Part shown: piece by piece, positions 1 to 7,949 of the stretch
How positions within the stretch are numbered: position 1 is the first letter of the stretch
How the letters are laid out: each line of letters starts with the position of its first letter
Origin: G016756615 sp035556195
GTDB taxonomy: Bacteria > Pseudomonadota > Alphaproteobacteria > Rhizobiales > Rhizobiaceae
DNA length: 64,000 nucleotides
NCBI GenBank assembly: GCA_035556195.1
Contig: DATMFK010000017.1
Coordinates: 434,001 to 498,000 of the forward strand
Direction of reading: 5' to 3'
Notes under the pieces: model-generated
Seen by the model: only the letters and a program-made list of their open reading frames with translations
Databases searched by the model: none
What the model was told of the DNA's origin: nothing
Position numbers and translations under genes: made by a program

Positions 1-970
1 GGCGGCGGTCGCGGCGATCAACGCGGCAGGGGGTGTTGGCGGGCGCCAGATCAAGCTCGCGGTCGAAGACGATGTCTGCGACCCGAAGCAGGCCGTGTCG
101 GTCGCCAACCGCATCGTGGCAAATGGGATCAATTTCGTCGATGGCCATGCTTGCTCGGGCTCGAGCATCCCGGCTTCCGCCGTCTATGCCGAGGCGGGCG
201 CGCTGATGATGAGCCCGGCTTCCTCGAACCCGCTGCTGACGGAAGACGCGGCCAAGAACGGCTGGGGCACCATCATGCGCCTCTATACGCGCGACGACAG
301 GCAGGGCACCTTCATCGGCCCGTGGATCGCTGAAAAGTACAAAGGAAAGAATGTCGCGGTCCTGCACGACAAGAGCGCCTACGGCCAGGGCGTCGCCGAC
401 GCGGTCAGGGCCGAGATGAACAAGGGGGGCCTGAAGGAAGTCCTTTATGATGGCATCAATGCCGGCGAGAAGGACTATTCGGCCCTTGTCACCAAGCTCA
501 AGGAGCTGAAGGCGGACGTGGTCTATTTCGGCGGCTATCACAACGAGGCGGGCCTGATCCTGCGCCAGGCCGCCGAGCAGGGCTTCAAGTTCCAGCTCAT
601 CATGCCGGACAGCATCGCCACGCCGGAATTCTGGCAGATCGCCGGTCCGGCCGGGGAGGGCACCATGTTCGTCTTCCCTGCCGATCCGCAGGCCCGGCCC
701 GAAGCCAAGGAAGCGGTCGAGAAGATCAAGGCGAGCGGCTTCGTGCCGGAAGGCTTCACGCTCTTCGCCTACGCGACCATCCAGGCGTTTGCGCAAGGCA
801 TCGAACGCGCCGGCAGCGACGACCCGGCGGCAGTTGCCAAGGCCCTGAAGAACGGCGAGCCTATCCAGACCGTGATCGGCCCGATCATTTTCGACGAGAA
901 GGGCGACATCAAGAACGCCGCCTATGACATCAATGTCTGGCACGACGGCAAATATTCGAAGCTCCAGTAA
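1..970 (+). CDS. ABC transporter substrate-binding protein, LivJ/BraC-like (5' truncated)
   Basis: The reading frame is open from base 2 to the stop at 968-970, so the start lies upstream of the window. The visible 322 codons read as a periplasmic Leu/Ile/Val-binding-protein-like (type 1 periplasmic fold) receptor. The fragment AAVAAINAAGGVGGRQIKL near the edge is the usual early strand of this family, followed by GHACSGSSIPAS in the ligand cleft and a second lobe starting near VAVLHDKSAYGQG. Such proteins capture branched-chain amino acids or related amides for an ABC permease. It converges on the leucine-degradation operon, which fits amino-acid scavenging, but the true ligand cannot be read from the sequence. 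No permease or ATPase gene follows it here. Confidence 0.9.
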   Translation, partial: AAVAAINAAGGVGGRQIKLAVEDDVCDPKQAVSVANRIVANGINFVDGHACSGSSIPASAVYAEAGALMMSPASSNPLLTEDAAKNGWGTIMRLYTRDDRQGTFIGPWIAEKYKGKNVAVLHDKSAYGQGVADAVRAEMNKGGLKEVLYDGINAGEKDYSALVTKLKELKADVVYFGGYHNEAGLILRQAAEQGFKFQLIMPDSIATPEFWQIAGPAGEGTMFVFPADPQARPEAKEAVEKIKASGFVPEGFTLFAYATIQAFAQGIERAGSDDPAAVAKALKNGEPIQTVIGPIIFDEKGDIKNAAYDINVWHDGKYSKLQ

Positions 971-975
971 TGTCG

Positions 976-1105
976 TGGGCGTTGGGCTCTGACCGGTCGC
1001 GCGTTGCCCCTCACTGTCCTGCCGGACATCGCTCCACGGGAAGGACGGGGAGAGACACGACGGCCTTTCGGTTCGCCAGTCGCCAAATGCAGGCGATTGG
1101 CGAAA
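976..1105. repeat. Intergenic repeat family A, copy 1
   Basis: This stretch just after the binding-protein gene resembles 13818-13942. Shared blocks, in the same order, are TGGCG-type lead-in TGGGCGT, CTGACCGGTCGCG, ACTGTCCTG(C/G)CGGACATC, a GTTCGC block, and GATTGGCGAAA at the end. It has no coding potential that I trust. The element looks like the 'ctgtcctgccggacatc' intergenic repeats I recall from Mesorhizobium-type genomes. Function unknown. Confidence 0.65.
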
Positions 1106-1120
1106 GTGGAGACGACAGTC

Positions 1121-1173
1121 GCCTTCTCGCCGTTCTCGACGGGGAGAAGTGGCCGGCAGGCCGATGAGGGGCT
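1121..1173. repeat. Intergenic repeat family B, copy 1
   Basis: Contains GACGGGGAGAAGTGGCC followed by GGCCGATGAGGGGC, a diverged version of the element seen at 7849-7890, 9408-9455 and 9525-9582. The unit pairs a CTTCTCCCCG/CGGGGAGAAG palindrome with an arm ending in GATGAGGG. It lies between convergent genes and could act as a transcription end or RNA-stability element. Confidence 0.6.
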
Positions 1174-1231
1174 TGCCTAAACGTCCATCCTTGCTCCCGA
1201 GGAATGGCCGGGTACCCCCTGCCTTTCCTCG

Positions 1232-3187
1232 TCAGCTTTCGCTGAAGTGGACGAGCACCGTGCCGTCGGTGACCTGAGCGCCCTCCGTCACGATCTCGGC
1301 GACCACGCCTTCATGGGGCGCCGTGATGGTATGCTCCATCTTCATGGCTTCCAGCACGAGCAGCGCCTGTCCCTTGGCGACGGTTTCGCCGGCACTCGCG
1401 CGCACGAGCTTCACGAGGCCCGGCATGGGCGCCCGCAAGCTGTCGCCGCCAGCCGCGTCGTCTGCGCGGTCGAGTGGGTCCGGCGCGGCGAAGGTGAAAG
1501 CCCGGCCATTCTCGAACACCGTGATGTGCCCCGGCCACAGGACCACGTCGTCGCTTGCCTGGCCGGTTCGGCCGGTCTCCAGCGTTACCGGATCCCGGTC
1601 GTCGACAGTCACGTCGAAACGTCCGTCCCGGCGAGGCGACACGTGGGCGGCGATGGCATGTTCTCCGTGAGCCAACTTCACCAGCCGTGCCGGGGTATGG
1701 AAATGCGCGTAGCCGGCCAGCCGCGCCCATGGATCGTTCGAGAGCGCAGGGGCTGGCGCCGTCGCGGCCAGCGCCGCACGCGCGATGGCGCCGTGGCTGG
1801 GAGGCGCGCTTGCGACAAGCGCTTCCTGCTTTCGTCCGATCAGACCGGTGTCGACGTCGCCGGATGCGAAATCCGGGTCGCGCGCAAGTGCGGCGAGGAA
1901 GGCGATGTTCGTCACCGAGCCTGCGATCCGGGTTTGTGCCAGCGCATCACAGAGCGCGGCAAGCGCGGATGCCCGATCGCCTGCATGGACGACGAGCTTG
2001 GCGATCATCGGGTCATAATAGGGCGAGATCGTATCGCCTTGCCCGACCCCGGTCTCGATCCGGATGGCGGCGCCGTCGCGCGGCGTTTCCGGAAAGCTCA
2101 GATGATGCAGCGTGCCCGTAGCCGGCAGGAAGCCTCTGGACGGGTCCTCCGCATAAATTCGGGCCTCGAAGGCATGGCCGTCGAGCCCGATCTCAGCCTG
2201 GGCTTTCGGCAGCCTGGCGCCCGCTGCCACAAGGAGCTGCCATTCGACGAGGTCGATGCCCGTCACCATCTCCGTCACGGGATGTTCGACCTGGAGACGC
2301 GTGTTCATTTCCATGAACCAGAAGCGGTCGGGTCTCAGGCCCTCCGACGCATCCACGATGAATTCGATCGTGCCCGCGCCGGAATATTTGATCGCCTTGG
2401 CCGCCTTGACCGCGGCCTCCGTCATCGCCTGGCGCAGTTCCGGCGTCATGCCCGGGGCGGGAGCCTCCTCGATGACCTTTTGATGCCGGCGTTGGGCCGA
2501 GCAGTCGCGCTCGAAGAGATGGACGGCGTTGCCGAAATTGTCGCCGAACACCTGAACTTCGATGTGGCGCGGCTTCTCGACATATTTCTCCACGAGCACA
2601 CGGTCGTCGCCGAAAGCGGCCTTGGCTTCGCGCCTCGCGGCGGCCATGGCTTCGGCGAAGTCGTCCGGGTGGTCGACCCGCCGCATTCCCTTGCCGCCGC
2701 CCCCGGCGCGCGCCTTGATCAACACGGGATAGCCGATCTCGCGGGATTTGCCGGCAAGCAGCACGAGCCCCTGGTCCTCTCCGTGGTAACCGGGAACGAC
2801 GGGCACGCCGGCTCTCTCCATGAGCCGCTTGGCCGCGTCCTTCAAGCCCATGGCGCGGATCGCCGATGCGGAGGGCCCGATGAAGACCAGCCCCGCCGCG
2901 ACAACCGCCTCCACGAAGTCGGGGTTTTCGGAAAGGAAGCCGTAGCCCGGATGGATCGCCTCGGCGCCGGTCGCCTTGGCGGCCTCGATGATCTTGTCGA
3001 TGCGAAGGTAGCTCTCGCCGACCGGGGAGGGGCCGATGTGGACGGCCTCGTCGGCCATGGCGACATGCAGCGACCGCGCGTCGGCGTCCGAATAGACCGC
3101 GACGGTGCGGACCCCCATCCTGCGCGCGGTGCGGATGACACGGACGGCGATTTCGCCGCGATTGGCAATGAGGATCTTCCCGAACAT
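1232..3187 (-). CDS. liuD: 3-methylcrotonyl-CoA carboxylase alpha subunit (biotin carboxylase + BCCP)
   Basis: 651 residues from the ATG at 3187, which follows GAAAGGG at good spacing; a GTG six bases upstream is the alternative. The order is biotin carboxylase N-domain (starts FGKILIANRGEIAVRVIR), ATP-grasp with GGGGKGMR, C-terminal carboxylase region with EMNTRLQVEHPVTE, then a biotinyl domain with EAMKMEH, whose lysine (about residue 616) carries biotin. The single chain with BCCP and the liuA/liuB neighbours mark it as the methylcrotonyl-CoA enzyme of leucine degradation rather than acetyl- or propionyl-CoA carboxylase. The role is ATP-dependent carboxylation of biotin for transfer to 3-methylcrotonyl-CoA by LiuB. 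It is the last gene of the leftward operon. Confidence 0.93.
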   Translation of the reverse strand: MFGKILIANRGEIAVRVIRTARRMGVRTVAVYSDADARSLHVAMADEAVHIGPSPVGESYLRIDKIIEAAKATGAEAIHPGYGFLSENPDFVEAVVAAGLVFIGPSASAIRAMGLKDAAKRLMERAGVPVVPGYHGEDQGLVLLAGKSREIGYPVLIKARAGGGGKGMRRVDHPDDFAEAMAAARREAKAAFGDDRVLVEKYVEKPRHIEVQVFGDNFGNAVHLFERDCSAQRRHQKVIEEAPAPGMTPELRQAMTEAAVKAAKAIKYSGAGTIEFIVDASEGLRPDRFWFMEMNTRLQVEHPVTEMVTGIDLVEWQLLVAAGARLPKAQAEIGLDGHAFEARIYAEDPSRGFLPATGTLHHLSFPETPRDGAAIRIETGVGQGDTISPYYDPMIAKLVVHAGDRASALAALCDALAQTRIAGSVTNIAFLAALARDPDFASGDVDTGLIGRKQEALVASAPPSHGAIARAALAATAPAPALSNDPWARLAGYAHFHTPARLVKLAHGEHAIAAHVSPRRDGRFDVTVDDRDPVTLETGRTGQASDDVVLWPGHITVFENGRAFTFAAPDPLDRADDAAGGDSLRAPMPGLVKLVRASAGETVAKGQALLVLEAMKMEHTITAPHEGVVAEIVTEGAQVTDGTVLVHFSES

Positions 3188-3234
3188 CAGCACCCTTTCT
3201 TCGATCTCGGCCGTCTCAAAGACGCTGGACGAGT

Positions 3235-3657
3235 TCAGCTGTCTTGCTTCCAGGTGATTTCAACGGACGGCGCGGATCGCGCCGCGGGGCCGTGGTGAAC
3301 CGCCTCGATGTTGTTGCCGTCCGGATCGAGCAGGAAGGCCGCGTAGTAGCCGGGGTGGTAGCGGCGCTCGCCAGGCCCGCCATTGTCCTCGCCACCCGCG
3401 GCGAGCCCTTCCGCATGGAAACGCACGACAGTCTCGCGATCGGGCACCTGGAAGGCCAGGTGGATTCGAGACGTCGAGCCTTCCGCGGCATCGATCCACA
3501 ATTCGTCGGCGGAAAAGTAGCTGTCGGTCTCATGGATCGCGTCGGCCCTGCCGATCGCTGTCAGAACCGCGCGATAGAACCTCTTCGTCTTGTCGAGATC
3601 CCGGGCGCGAAGATGGATGTGATCGATGAGGCGGCCGCGGTGCAGTTTCATTTCCAT
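3235..3657 (-). CDS. VOC (glyoxalase/bleomycin-resistance fold) family protein
   Basis: 140 residues with the vicinal oxygen chelate pattern: a first beta strand LIDHIHLRARDLDKTKRFY, a middle segment ending in IHLAFQVPDRETV, and the closing YYAAFLLDPDGNNIEAVHH. These provide candidate metal ligands (His, Glu). AAGGA precedes the start ATG. Members act as glyoxalases, epimerases, dioxygenases or binding proteins, and the substrate is not evident. It lies between the macrodomain gene and liuD on the same strand, about 80 bp from the former and 47 bp from the latter, so it is probably cotranscribed with the leucine operon. Methylmalonyl-CoA epimerase is possible by fold but not supported by specific motifs. 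Confidence 0.8.
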   Translation of the reverse strand: MEMKLHRGRLIDHIHLRARDLDKTKRFYRAVLTAIGRADAIHETDSYFSADELWIDAAEGSTSRIHLAFQVPDRETVVRFHAEGLAAGGEDNGGPGERRYHPGYYAAFLLDPDGNNIEAVHHGPAARSAPSVEITWKQDS

Positions 3658-3735
3658 GACGTGTCCTTCCTTGTTCGGTCTGGGAACCGATCAGCTACCC
3701 GCTGCCAGAGCCGCTATCTCCGCGGCATGGAGCCC

Positions 3736-4224
3736 CTACGTCGCTTCGTCGAAACCGACGAAAACGACGGACCGAGGCAGATCGTTTCCGTCCAGGAACG
3801 CGGCGACCGTGCGCACGGCGACCTTCGCGGCAGCTTCCCGTGGGTAACCGTAGATCCCGGTGGAAATAGCCGGAAAGGCGACCGAGGCGCAGTCGTGACG
3901 CCGTGCCAGCTCCAATGAACGCCGGTAGCAGGATGCCAGCAGCTCCGCTTCCTTTGCCGAGCCGCCGTGCCAGACCGGGCCGACGGTATGGATCACGTGC
4001 GCGGCGGGCAGCCGGTAGCCGGCGGTGATCTTGGCGTCTCCCGTCTCGCAGCCCCCGAGCGTGCGGCATTCGGCGAGCAAGCCGGGGCCCGCGGCCCGGT
4101 GGATCGCTCCGTCCACGCCGCCCCCGCCCAGCAGGCTGCGGTTGGCCGCGTTTACGATCGCATCCACCTCCAGCCTCGTGATGTCGCCGGTCCATACCTG
4201 CATGCGGTCGAAGACGGACGCCAT
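3736..4224 (-). CDS. Macro domain protein, O-acetyl-ADP-ribose deacetylase-like
   Basis: 162 residues that are essentially one macro domain. Visible hallmarks are WTGDITRLEVDAIVNAAN (ADP-ribose binding strand and the catalytic Asn-Ala-Ala-Asn), LLGGGGVDGAIHRAAGP (glycine-rich loop, with the Asp and Gly typical of MacroD/YmdB hydrolases), CETGDAKITAGYRLPA, VIHTVGP and FPAISTGIYGYP (phosphate loop). Family members hydrolyse O-acyl-ADP-ribose and mono-ADP-ribosyl-aspartate/glutamate. The start at 4224 lies 5 bp after the liuB stop, so translational coupling is likely. Reading the frame further upstream would overlap liuB, so the shorter start is preferred. Its place inside a leucine-degradation operon is unusual. 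Confidence 0.88.
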   Translation of the reverse strand: MASVFDRMQVWTGDITRLEVDAIVNAANRSLLGGGGVDGAIHRAAGPGLLAECRTLGGCETGDAKITAGYRLPAAHVIHTVGPVWHGGSAKEAELLASCYRRSLELARRHDCASVAFPAISTGIYGYPREAAAKVAVRTVAAFLDGNDLPRSVVFVGFDEAT

Positions 4225-4229
4225 CGCCG

Positions 4230-5837
4230 TCACATCCTGAAGAGGCCGAATTTCGTCTCCGGCACCGGCGCGTTGAGCGCCGCCGACAGCGACAGCGCCA
4301 GCACTTCGCGGGTCCTTGCCGGATCGATGATGCCGTCGTCCCACAGCCTTGCCGACGAATAGAGCGGATGTCCCTCGCGCTCGTATTTCTCGAGGATAGG
4401 CGCCCGGAATTCCGCTTCTTCCGAGGCCGACCAGTTGCCGTCCCGGCGCTCGATGCCTTCGCGCTTGACCATGGCGAGCACGGTCGCGGCCTGCTCCCCG
4501 CCCATGACCGAGATCCGGGCATTCGGCCACATCCACAGGAAGCGTGGCGAATAGGCCCGGCCGCACATGCCGTAATTGCCGGCGCCGAACGAGCCGCCGA
4601 TGATCATCGTCACCTTGGGCACCTGCGCGGTCGCGACCGCGGTGACGAGCTTGGCGCCGTCCTTGGCGATGCCCCCGGCCTCGTATTTGCGCCCAACCAT
4701 GAACCCGGTAATGTTCTGCAGGAACACCAGCGGGATCCTGCGCTGGCAGCAGAGTTCGATGAAATGCGCGCCCTTCAGCGCGCTTTCTGAAAAAAGCACG
4801 CCATTGTTGGCGATGATGCCGACAGGCATGCCGTGAAGATGGGCGAAGCCCGTCACCAATGTGGTGCCATAGTTCTGCTTGAACTCGTCGAGTTCGGATC
4901 CGTCCACGACGCGGGCGATCACCTCGCGCACGTCATAGGGCTGGCGCAGATCCGCCGGGATGACCCCATAGATCTCTTCCGGCGCATGAAGCGGCGGACG
5001 AGGATCGCGAAGATCGAGCCCGATCTCCTTCTTCCGATTCAAATTCCTGACGATGCGCCGCGCGATGGCGAGCGCATGCTCGTCGTCCATGGCATAGTGG
5101 TCGGCAACGCCGGATTGGCGCGTGTGAAGATCGGCGCCGCCGAGTTCCTCGGCTGTCACGTCCTCGCCGGTCGCGGCCTTCACCAGCGGCGGACCGCCGA
5201 GGAAGATGGTGGCCTGCTTCCGCACCATGATGGTCTCGTCGGACATGGCCGGCACATAGGCGCCTCCCGCCGTGCAGGACCCCATCACGCAGGCGATCTG
5301 GGGAATGCCGGCGGCGCTCATATTGGCCTGGTTGTAGAAGATGCGCCCGAAATGATCGCGGTCCGGGAACACCTCGTCCTGGTTGGGCAGGTTGGCGCCG
5401 CCGCTGTCCACGAGATAGACGCATGGCAAATTGTTCTGCAGCGCGATCTCCTGGGCACGCAGATGCTTCTTGACCGTCAGCGGATAGTAGGTCCCGCCTT
5501 TCACGGTCGCGTCGTTGACCACCACCATCACCTCGCGACCTTCGACGCGGCCGATGCCCGCGATCATGCCGGCCGACGCGATGTCGCCGCCATACATGCC
5601 CCAAGCCGCGAACTGGCCGATTTCCAGGAATGGCGAGCCGGTGTCGAGAAGCTGGGCGAGACGCTGGCGCGGCAGGAGCTTGCCGCGCGAGACATGGCGT
5701 TGGCGGGCATCTTCCGAGCCGCCGCGCTCGACCACCGCCGCCTTGGAGGCGATGTCGGAGACGAGCGCGCGCATGCGCTCGGCATTGGCCTTGAAGGCAT
5801 CGGAGGAGGGGGAGATCTGGGATTGCAGCGTGGCCAT
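4230..5837 (-). CDS. liuB: 3-methylcrotonyl-CoA carboxylase beta subunit (carboxyltransferase)
   Basis: 535 residues, the normal length for acyl-CoA carboxyltransferase subunits of this type. N-half crotonase-fold motifs include SRGKLLPRQRLAQLLD and CVYLVDSGGANLPNQ (acyl-CoA pocket). The C-half has GFMVGRKYEAGGIAKDGAK and IIGGSFGAGNYGMCGRAY (carboxybiotin site). The QDEVFPDRDHFGRIFYNQA segment is characteristic of methylcrotonyl-CoA carboxylase. It moves the carboxyl group from biotin on LiuD to 3-methylcrotonyl-CoA, giving 3-methylglutaconyl-CoA. GAGG precedes the start ATG. It lies 71 bp after liuA on the same strand. Confidence 0.95.
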   Translation of the reverse strand: MATLQSQISPSSDAFKANAERMRALVSDIASKAAVVERGGSEDARQRHVSRGKLLPRQRLAQLLDTGSPFLEIGQFAAWGMYGGDIASAGMIAGIGRVEGREVMVVVNDATVKGGTYYPLTVKKHLRAQEIALQNNLPCVYLVDSGGANLPNQDEVFPDRDHFGRIFYNQANMSAAGIPQIACVMGSCTAGGAYVPAMSDETIMVRKQATIFLGGPPLVKAATGEDVTAEELGGADLHTRQSGVADHYAMDDEHALAIARRIVRNLNRKKEIGLDLRDPRPPLHAPEEIYGVIPADLRQPYDVREVIARVVDGSELDEFKQNYGTTLVTGFAHLHGMPVGIIANNGVLFSESALKGAHFIELCCQRRIPLVFLQNITGFMVGRKYEAGGIAKDGAKLVTAVATAQVPKVTMIIGGSFGAGNYGMCGRAYSPRFLWMWPNARISVMGGEQAATVLAMVKREGIERRDGNWSASEEAEFRAPILEKYEREGHPLYSSARLWDDGIIDPARTREVLALSLSAALNAPVPETKFGLFRM

Positions 5838-5908
5838 GTTTCCTCGGCGGATGACTTCGAATTCGAACCGATTTGCGGTCGGCAGGCGGAGAATACCCTA
5901 ATCCGCGC

Positions 5909-7072
5909 CTAGAGGCTCTCCGCCATGATCTCGCGCCCGATCAGCCAGCGGCGGATCTCGCTCGTGCCGGCGCCGATCTCGTAGAGCTTGGCGTCTCGTA
6001 AAAGACGTCCGGTCGGATAGTCGTTGATATAGCCGTTGCCGCCCAGCAACTGGATCGCGTCCAGCGCGACACGGGTTGCCTTCTCCGCCGCGTAGAGCAC
6101 GCAACCGGCGGAATCCTTTCGCGTGGTCTGGCCCCGGTCGCAGGCGGCTGCGACCGCATAGACGTAGGCGCGGCAGGCGTTCATCGTCGCATACATGTCG
6201 GCCAGCTTGCCCTGCACGAGTTGGAACTCGCCGATCGGCTGGCCGAACTGCTTGCGCTCATGCACATAGGGCACGACCGTGTCCATGCAGGCGGCCATGA
6301 TGCCGACCGGACCGGCGGCGAGGGTGACCCGCTCGTAATCGAGGCCGGACATCAGCACTTCGACGCCCGCGCCTTCCCGGTGAAGCACATTCTCGAAGGG
6401 CACCTCGACATTGTCGAAAACGAGCTCTCCGGTGTTCGAACCGCGCATGCCGAGCTTGTCGAGCTTCTGGGCGACCGAGAAGCCGGACCATTCCTTCTCG
6501 ATGATGAAGGCGGTGATGCCGCGCGACTGCCGTTCCGGATCCGTCTTGGCATAGACCACCAGCGTGTCGGCGTCGGGACCGTTGGTGATCCACATTTTGG
6601 TACCGTTGAGGACGTAGCGGTCGTTGCGTTTATCTGCCCGGAGCCGCATCGACACGACATCGGAGCCGGAGCCCGATTCCGACATGGCGAGCGCGCCGAC
6701 CTTGTCTCCCGCGCAGAGCCCCGGCAGGTACCGCGCCTTCTGTTCCGGTGTTCCCCAGCGGTTGATCTGGTTCACGCAGAGATTGGAGTGGGCGCCATAG
6801 GAGAGGCCGACGGAGGCGGAGGCGCGGCTGATTTCCTCGATGGCCACCACCTGCGCGAGATAGCCCATGCCCGAGCCGCCGAAATCGGGATCGGCGGTGA
6901 TACCGAGCAGGCCGAGCGCGCCGAGTTCCTTCCAAAGTCGGTGCGGAAACTCGTTCGTGCGATCGATGTCGGCGGCGAGCGGCGCGATTTGTTCTGCCGC
7001 GAAACGGCGCACCATGTCGCGAAGGGCGTCGATGTCCTCGCCCAGTCCGAAATCAAGCGAATGCGTGTACAT
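5909..7072 (-). CDS. liuA: Isovaleryl-CoA dehydrogenase
   Basis: 387-residue acyl-CoA dehydrogenase with N-terminal helical, middle beta (MWITNGPDADTLVVYAKT) and C-terminal helical domains. The catalytic base is placed as in isovaleryl-CoA dehydrogenase: Glu247 in GLDYERV, while the position that holds Glu in other acyl-CoA dehydrogenases reads YEIGAGTSEIRR. It oxidises isovaleryl-CoA to 3-methylcrotonyl-CoA with FAD and passes electrons to ETF. The start overlaps the TetR stop by 20 bp, which implies coupled expression. The next gene, liuB, uses its product. Confidence 0.95.
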   Translation of the reverse strand: MYTHSLDFGLGEDIDALRDMVRRFAAEQIAPLAADIDRTNEFPHRLWKELGALGLLGITADPDFGGSGMGYLAQVVAIEEISRASASVGLSYGAHSNLCVNQINRWGTPEQKARYLPGLCAGDKVGALAMSESGSGSDVVSMRLRADKRNDRYVLNGTKMWITNGPDADTLVVYAKTDPERQSRGITAFIIEKEWSGFSVAQKLDKLGMRGSNTGELVFDNVEVPFENVLHREGAGVEVLMSGLDYERVTLAAGPVGIMAACMDTVVPYVHERKQFGQPIGEFQLVQGKLADMYATMNACRAYVYAVAAACDRGQTTRKDSAGCVLYAAEKATRVALDAIQLLGGNGYINDYPTGRLLRDAKLYEIGAGTSEIRRWLIGREIMAESL

Positions 7073-7682
7073 TGTTCTTCTCGCCGGCTGCGCGCGCGCC
7101 CGTGAGGCGCATCGTCATTGAAAGATAGGTCTTGGCGACCTCTTCGACAGAGAGCCGCTCGTCGGGACGGAACCAGACGATGACGCCGGTGATCATCTGG
7201 ATGATCGCCATCGCGGTGAGACCGACATCGTCGACCTGGAAGTCGCCGCTCTCGGCGCCTTCGCGCAGGATGGTCCGCAGTTCCTTCTCGTAACTCATGC
7301 GCAGGCGCAGAATATGCGTGAGCCTCTCGGGCGCCAAGCTGCGCAGCTCCATGTTGGAGACATGGGTGGCGTGGCGGCGCTCGACATGGAAGCGGATGTG
7401 ATGGTCGACGAAGGCGGCGAGCCGGCCGACCGGGTTGCCGGTGCGTGGCCGGGCGGCCTCCCAGCTGGCGATCAGCCCCTCCATATGCTCGCGCATGAGC
7501 GTGAAAAGCAGGTCTTCCTTGGTCGGGAAATAGCGGTAGAGCGCCGCCGCCTGCACGCCGACCTCGGCCGCGAGCTGCCGCATCGAAACCGCCTCGAAGC
7601 CGTAGCGCGCGATCAGGCTGACCGCCGCCTCGCGAAGCGCCGCTTCCGTCTTCTCGCCGTCCGAGCCCGTGGTTCTCGCCAT
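7053..7682 (-). CDS. TetR/AcrR family regulator of the leucine-degradation operon
   Basis: 209 residues from the ATG at 7682. Residues 12-58 form the TetR helix-turn-helix: ALREAAVSLIARYGFEAVS, then MRQLAAEVGVQAAALYRYF and PTKEDLLFTLM. The remaining helical part is a ligand pocket. It is the first gene of the liu operon and overlaps liuA, so it probably represses this operon and senses a leucine-pathway acyl-CoA. TetR-type liu regulators (LiuQ) are known in other proteobacteria, but I cannot show orthology here. Longer upstream starts would run into repeat DNA and are rejected. Confidence 0.88.
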   Translation of the reverse strand: MARTTGSDGEKTEAALREAAVSLIARYGFEAVSMRQLAAEVGVQAAALYRYFPTKEDLLFTLMREHMEGLIASWEAARPRTGNPVGRLAAFVDHHIRFHVERRHATHVSNMELRSLAPERLTHILRLRMSYEKELRTILREGAESGDFQVDDVGLTAMAIIQMITGVIVWFRPDERLSVEEVAKTYLSMTMRLTGARAAGEKNNVHAFA

Positions 7683-7707
7683 CGACCAATCTCCCGATGG
7701 CAAATAA

Positions 7708-7723
7708 TAAAACGAACGTTTAA
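7708..7723. promoter_or_regulatory. Candidate operator upstream of the TetR-liu operon
   Basis: The AT-rich stretch 25 bp before the TetR start contains TAAAACGAACGTTTAA, an imperfect palindrome (TAAAACG / CGTTTAA with an AA centre). Its position in the promoter region of an operon led by a TetR gene suggests autoregulation. Inference only; no second copy was found in the window. Confidence 0.4.
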
Positions 7724-7744
7724 TTAATTCAAGGCGTCGAGCAC

Positions 7745-7799
7745 CCCTCATGCGCCCTCGCATCGCGCAGCCTCCTTCTCCCACAAACAAGGGGAGAGG
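7745..7799. repeat. Intergenic repeat family B, copy 2 (diverged)
   Basis: Begins CCCCTCATGCGCCC and continues to CCTTCTCCCACAAACAAGGGGAGAGG, the orientation opposite to the copy at 7849-7890. Together they bracket about 50 bp between the TetR promoter and the Tim44-like gene. Confidence 0.5.
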
Positions 7800-7848
7800 C
7801 AGGGGCCTGGCGTGAACGTCGATGCCAGTCGCAAACCTTCGGGGCTGG

Positions 7849-7890
7849 CCGCCGAGAAGGTGGCCTCGCGAAGCGACGTCGGATGAGGGA
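7849..7890. repeat. Intergenic repeat family B, copy 3
   Basis: CCGCCGAGAAGGTGGCC followed by GCGAAGCGACGTCGGATGAGGG. It closely matches the arm of the copy at 9525-9582. It lies just downstream of the Tim44-like gene on the other strand, where it could end transcription. Confidence 0.6.
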
Positions 7891-7949
7891 TATGAAGCGC
7901 AAAAAAGCGCCGGCGCTTGCACGCCGGCGCTTCGATCAGGATAGGCGAT

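Noticed and set aside
970..1167. 65-codon frame after the binding-protein gene
   Set aside because: Overlaps the stop of that gene, has no ribosome-binding site and consists of repeat DNA.
1247..3298. 683-codon plus-strand open frame across liuD
   Set aside because: Antisense shadow of the carboxylase gene; low-complexity Arg/His/Gly-rich product without domains.
7683..7922. Longer N-terminus for the TetR regulator
   Set aside because: The extension reads through repeat family B and the AT-rich operator region, while the ATG at 7682 gives a standard TetR N-terminus.
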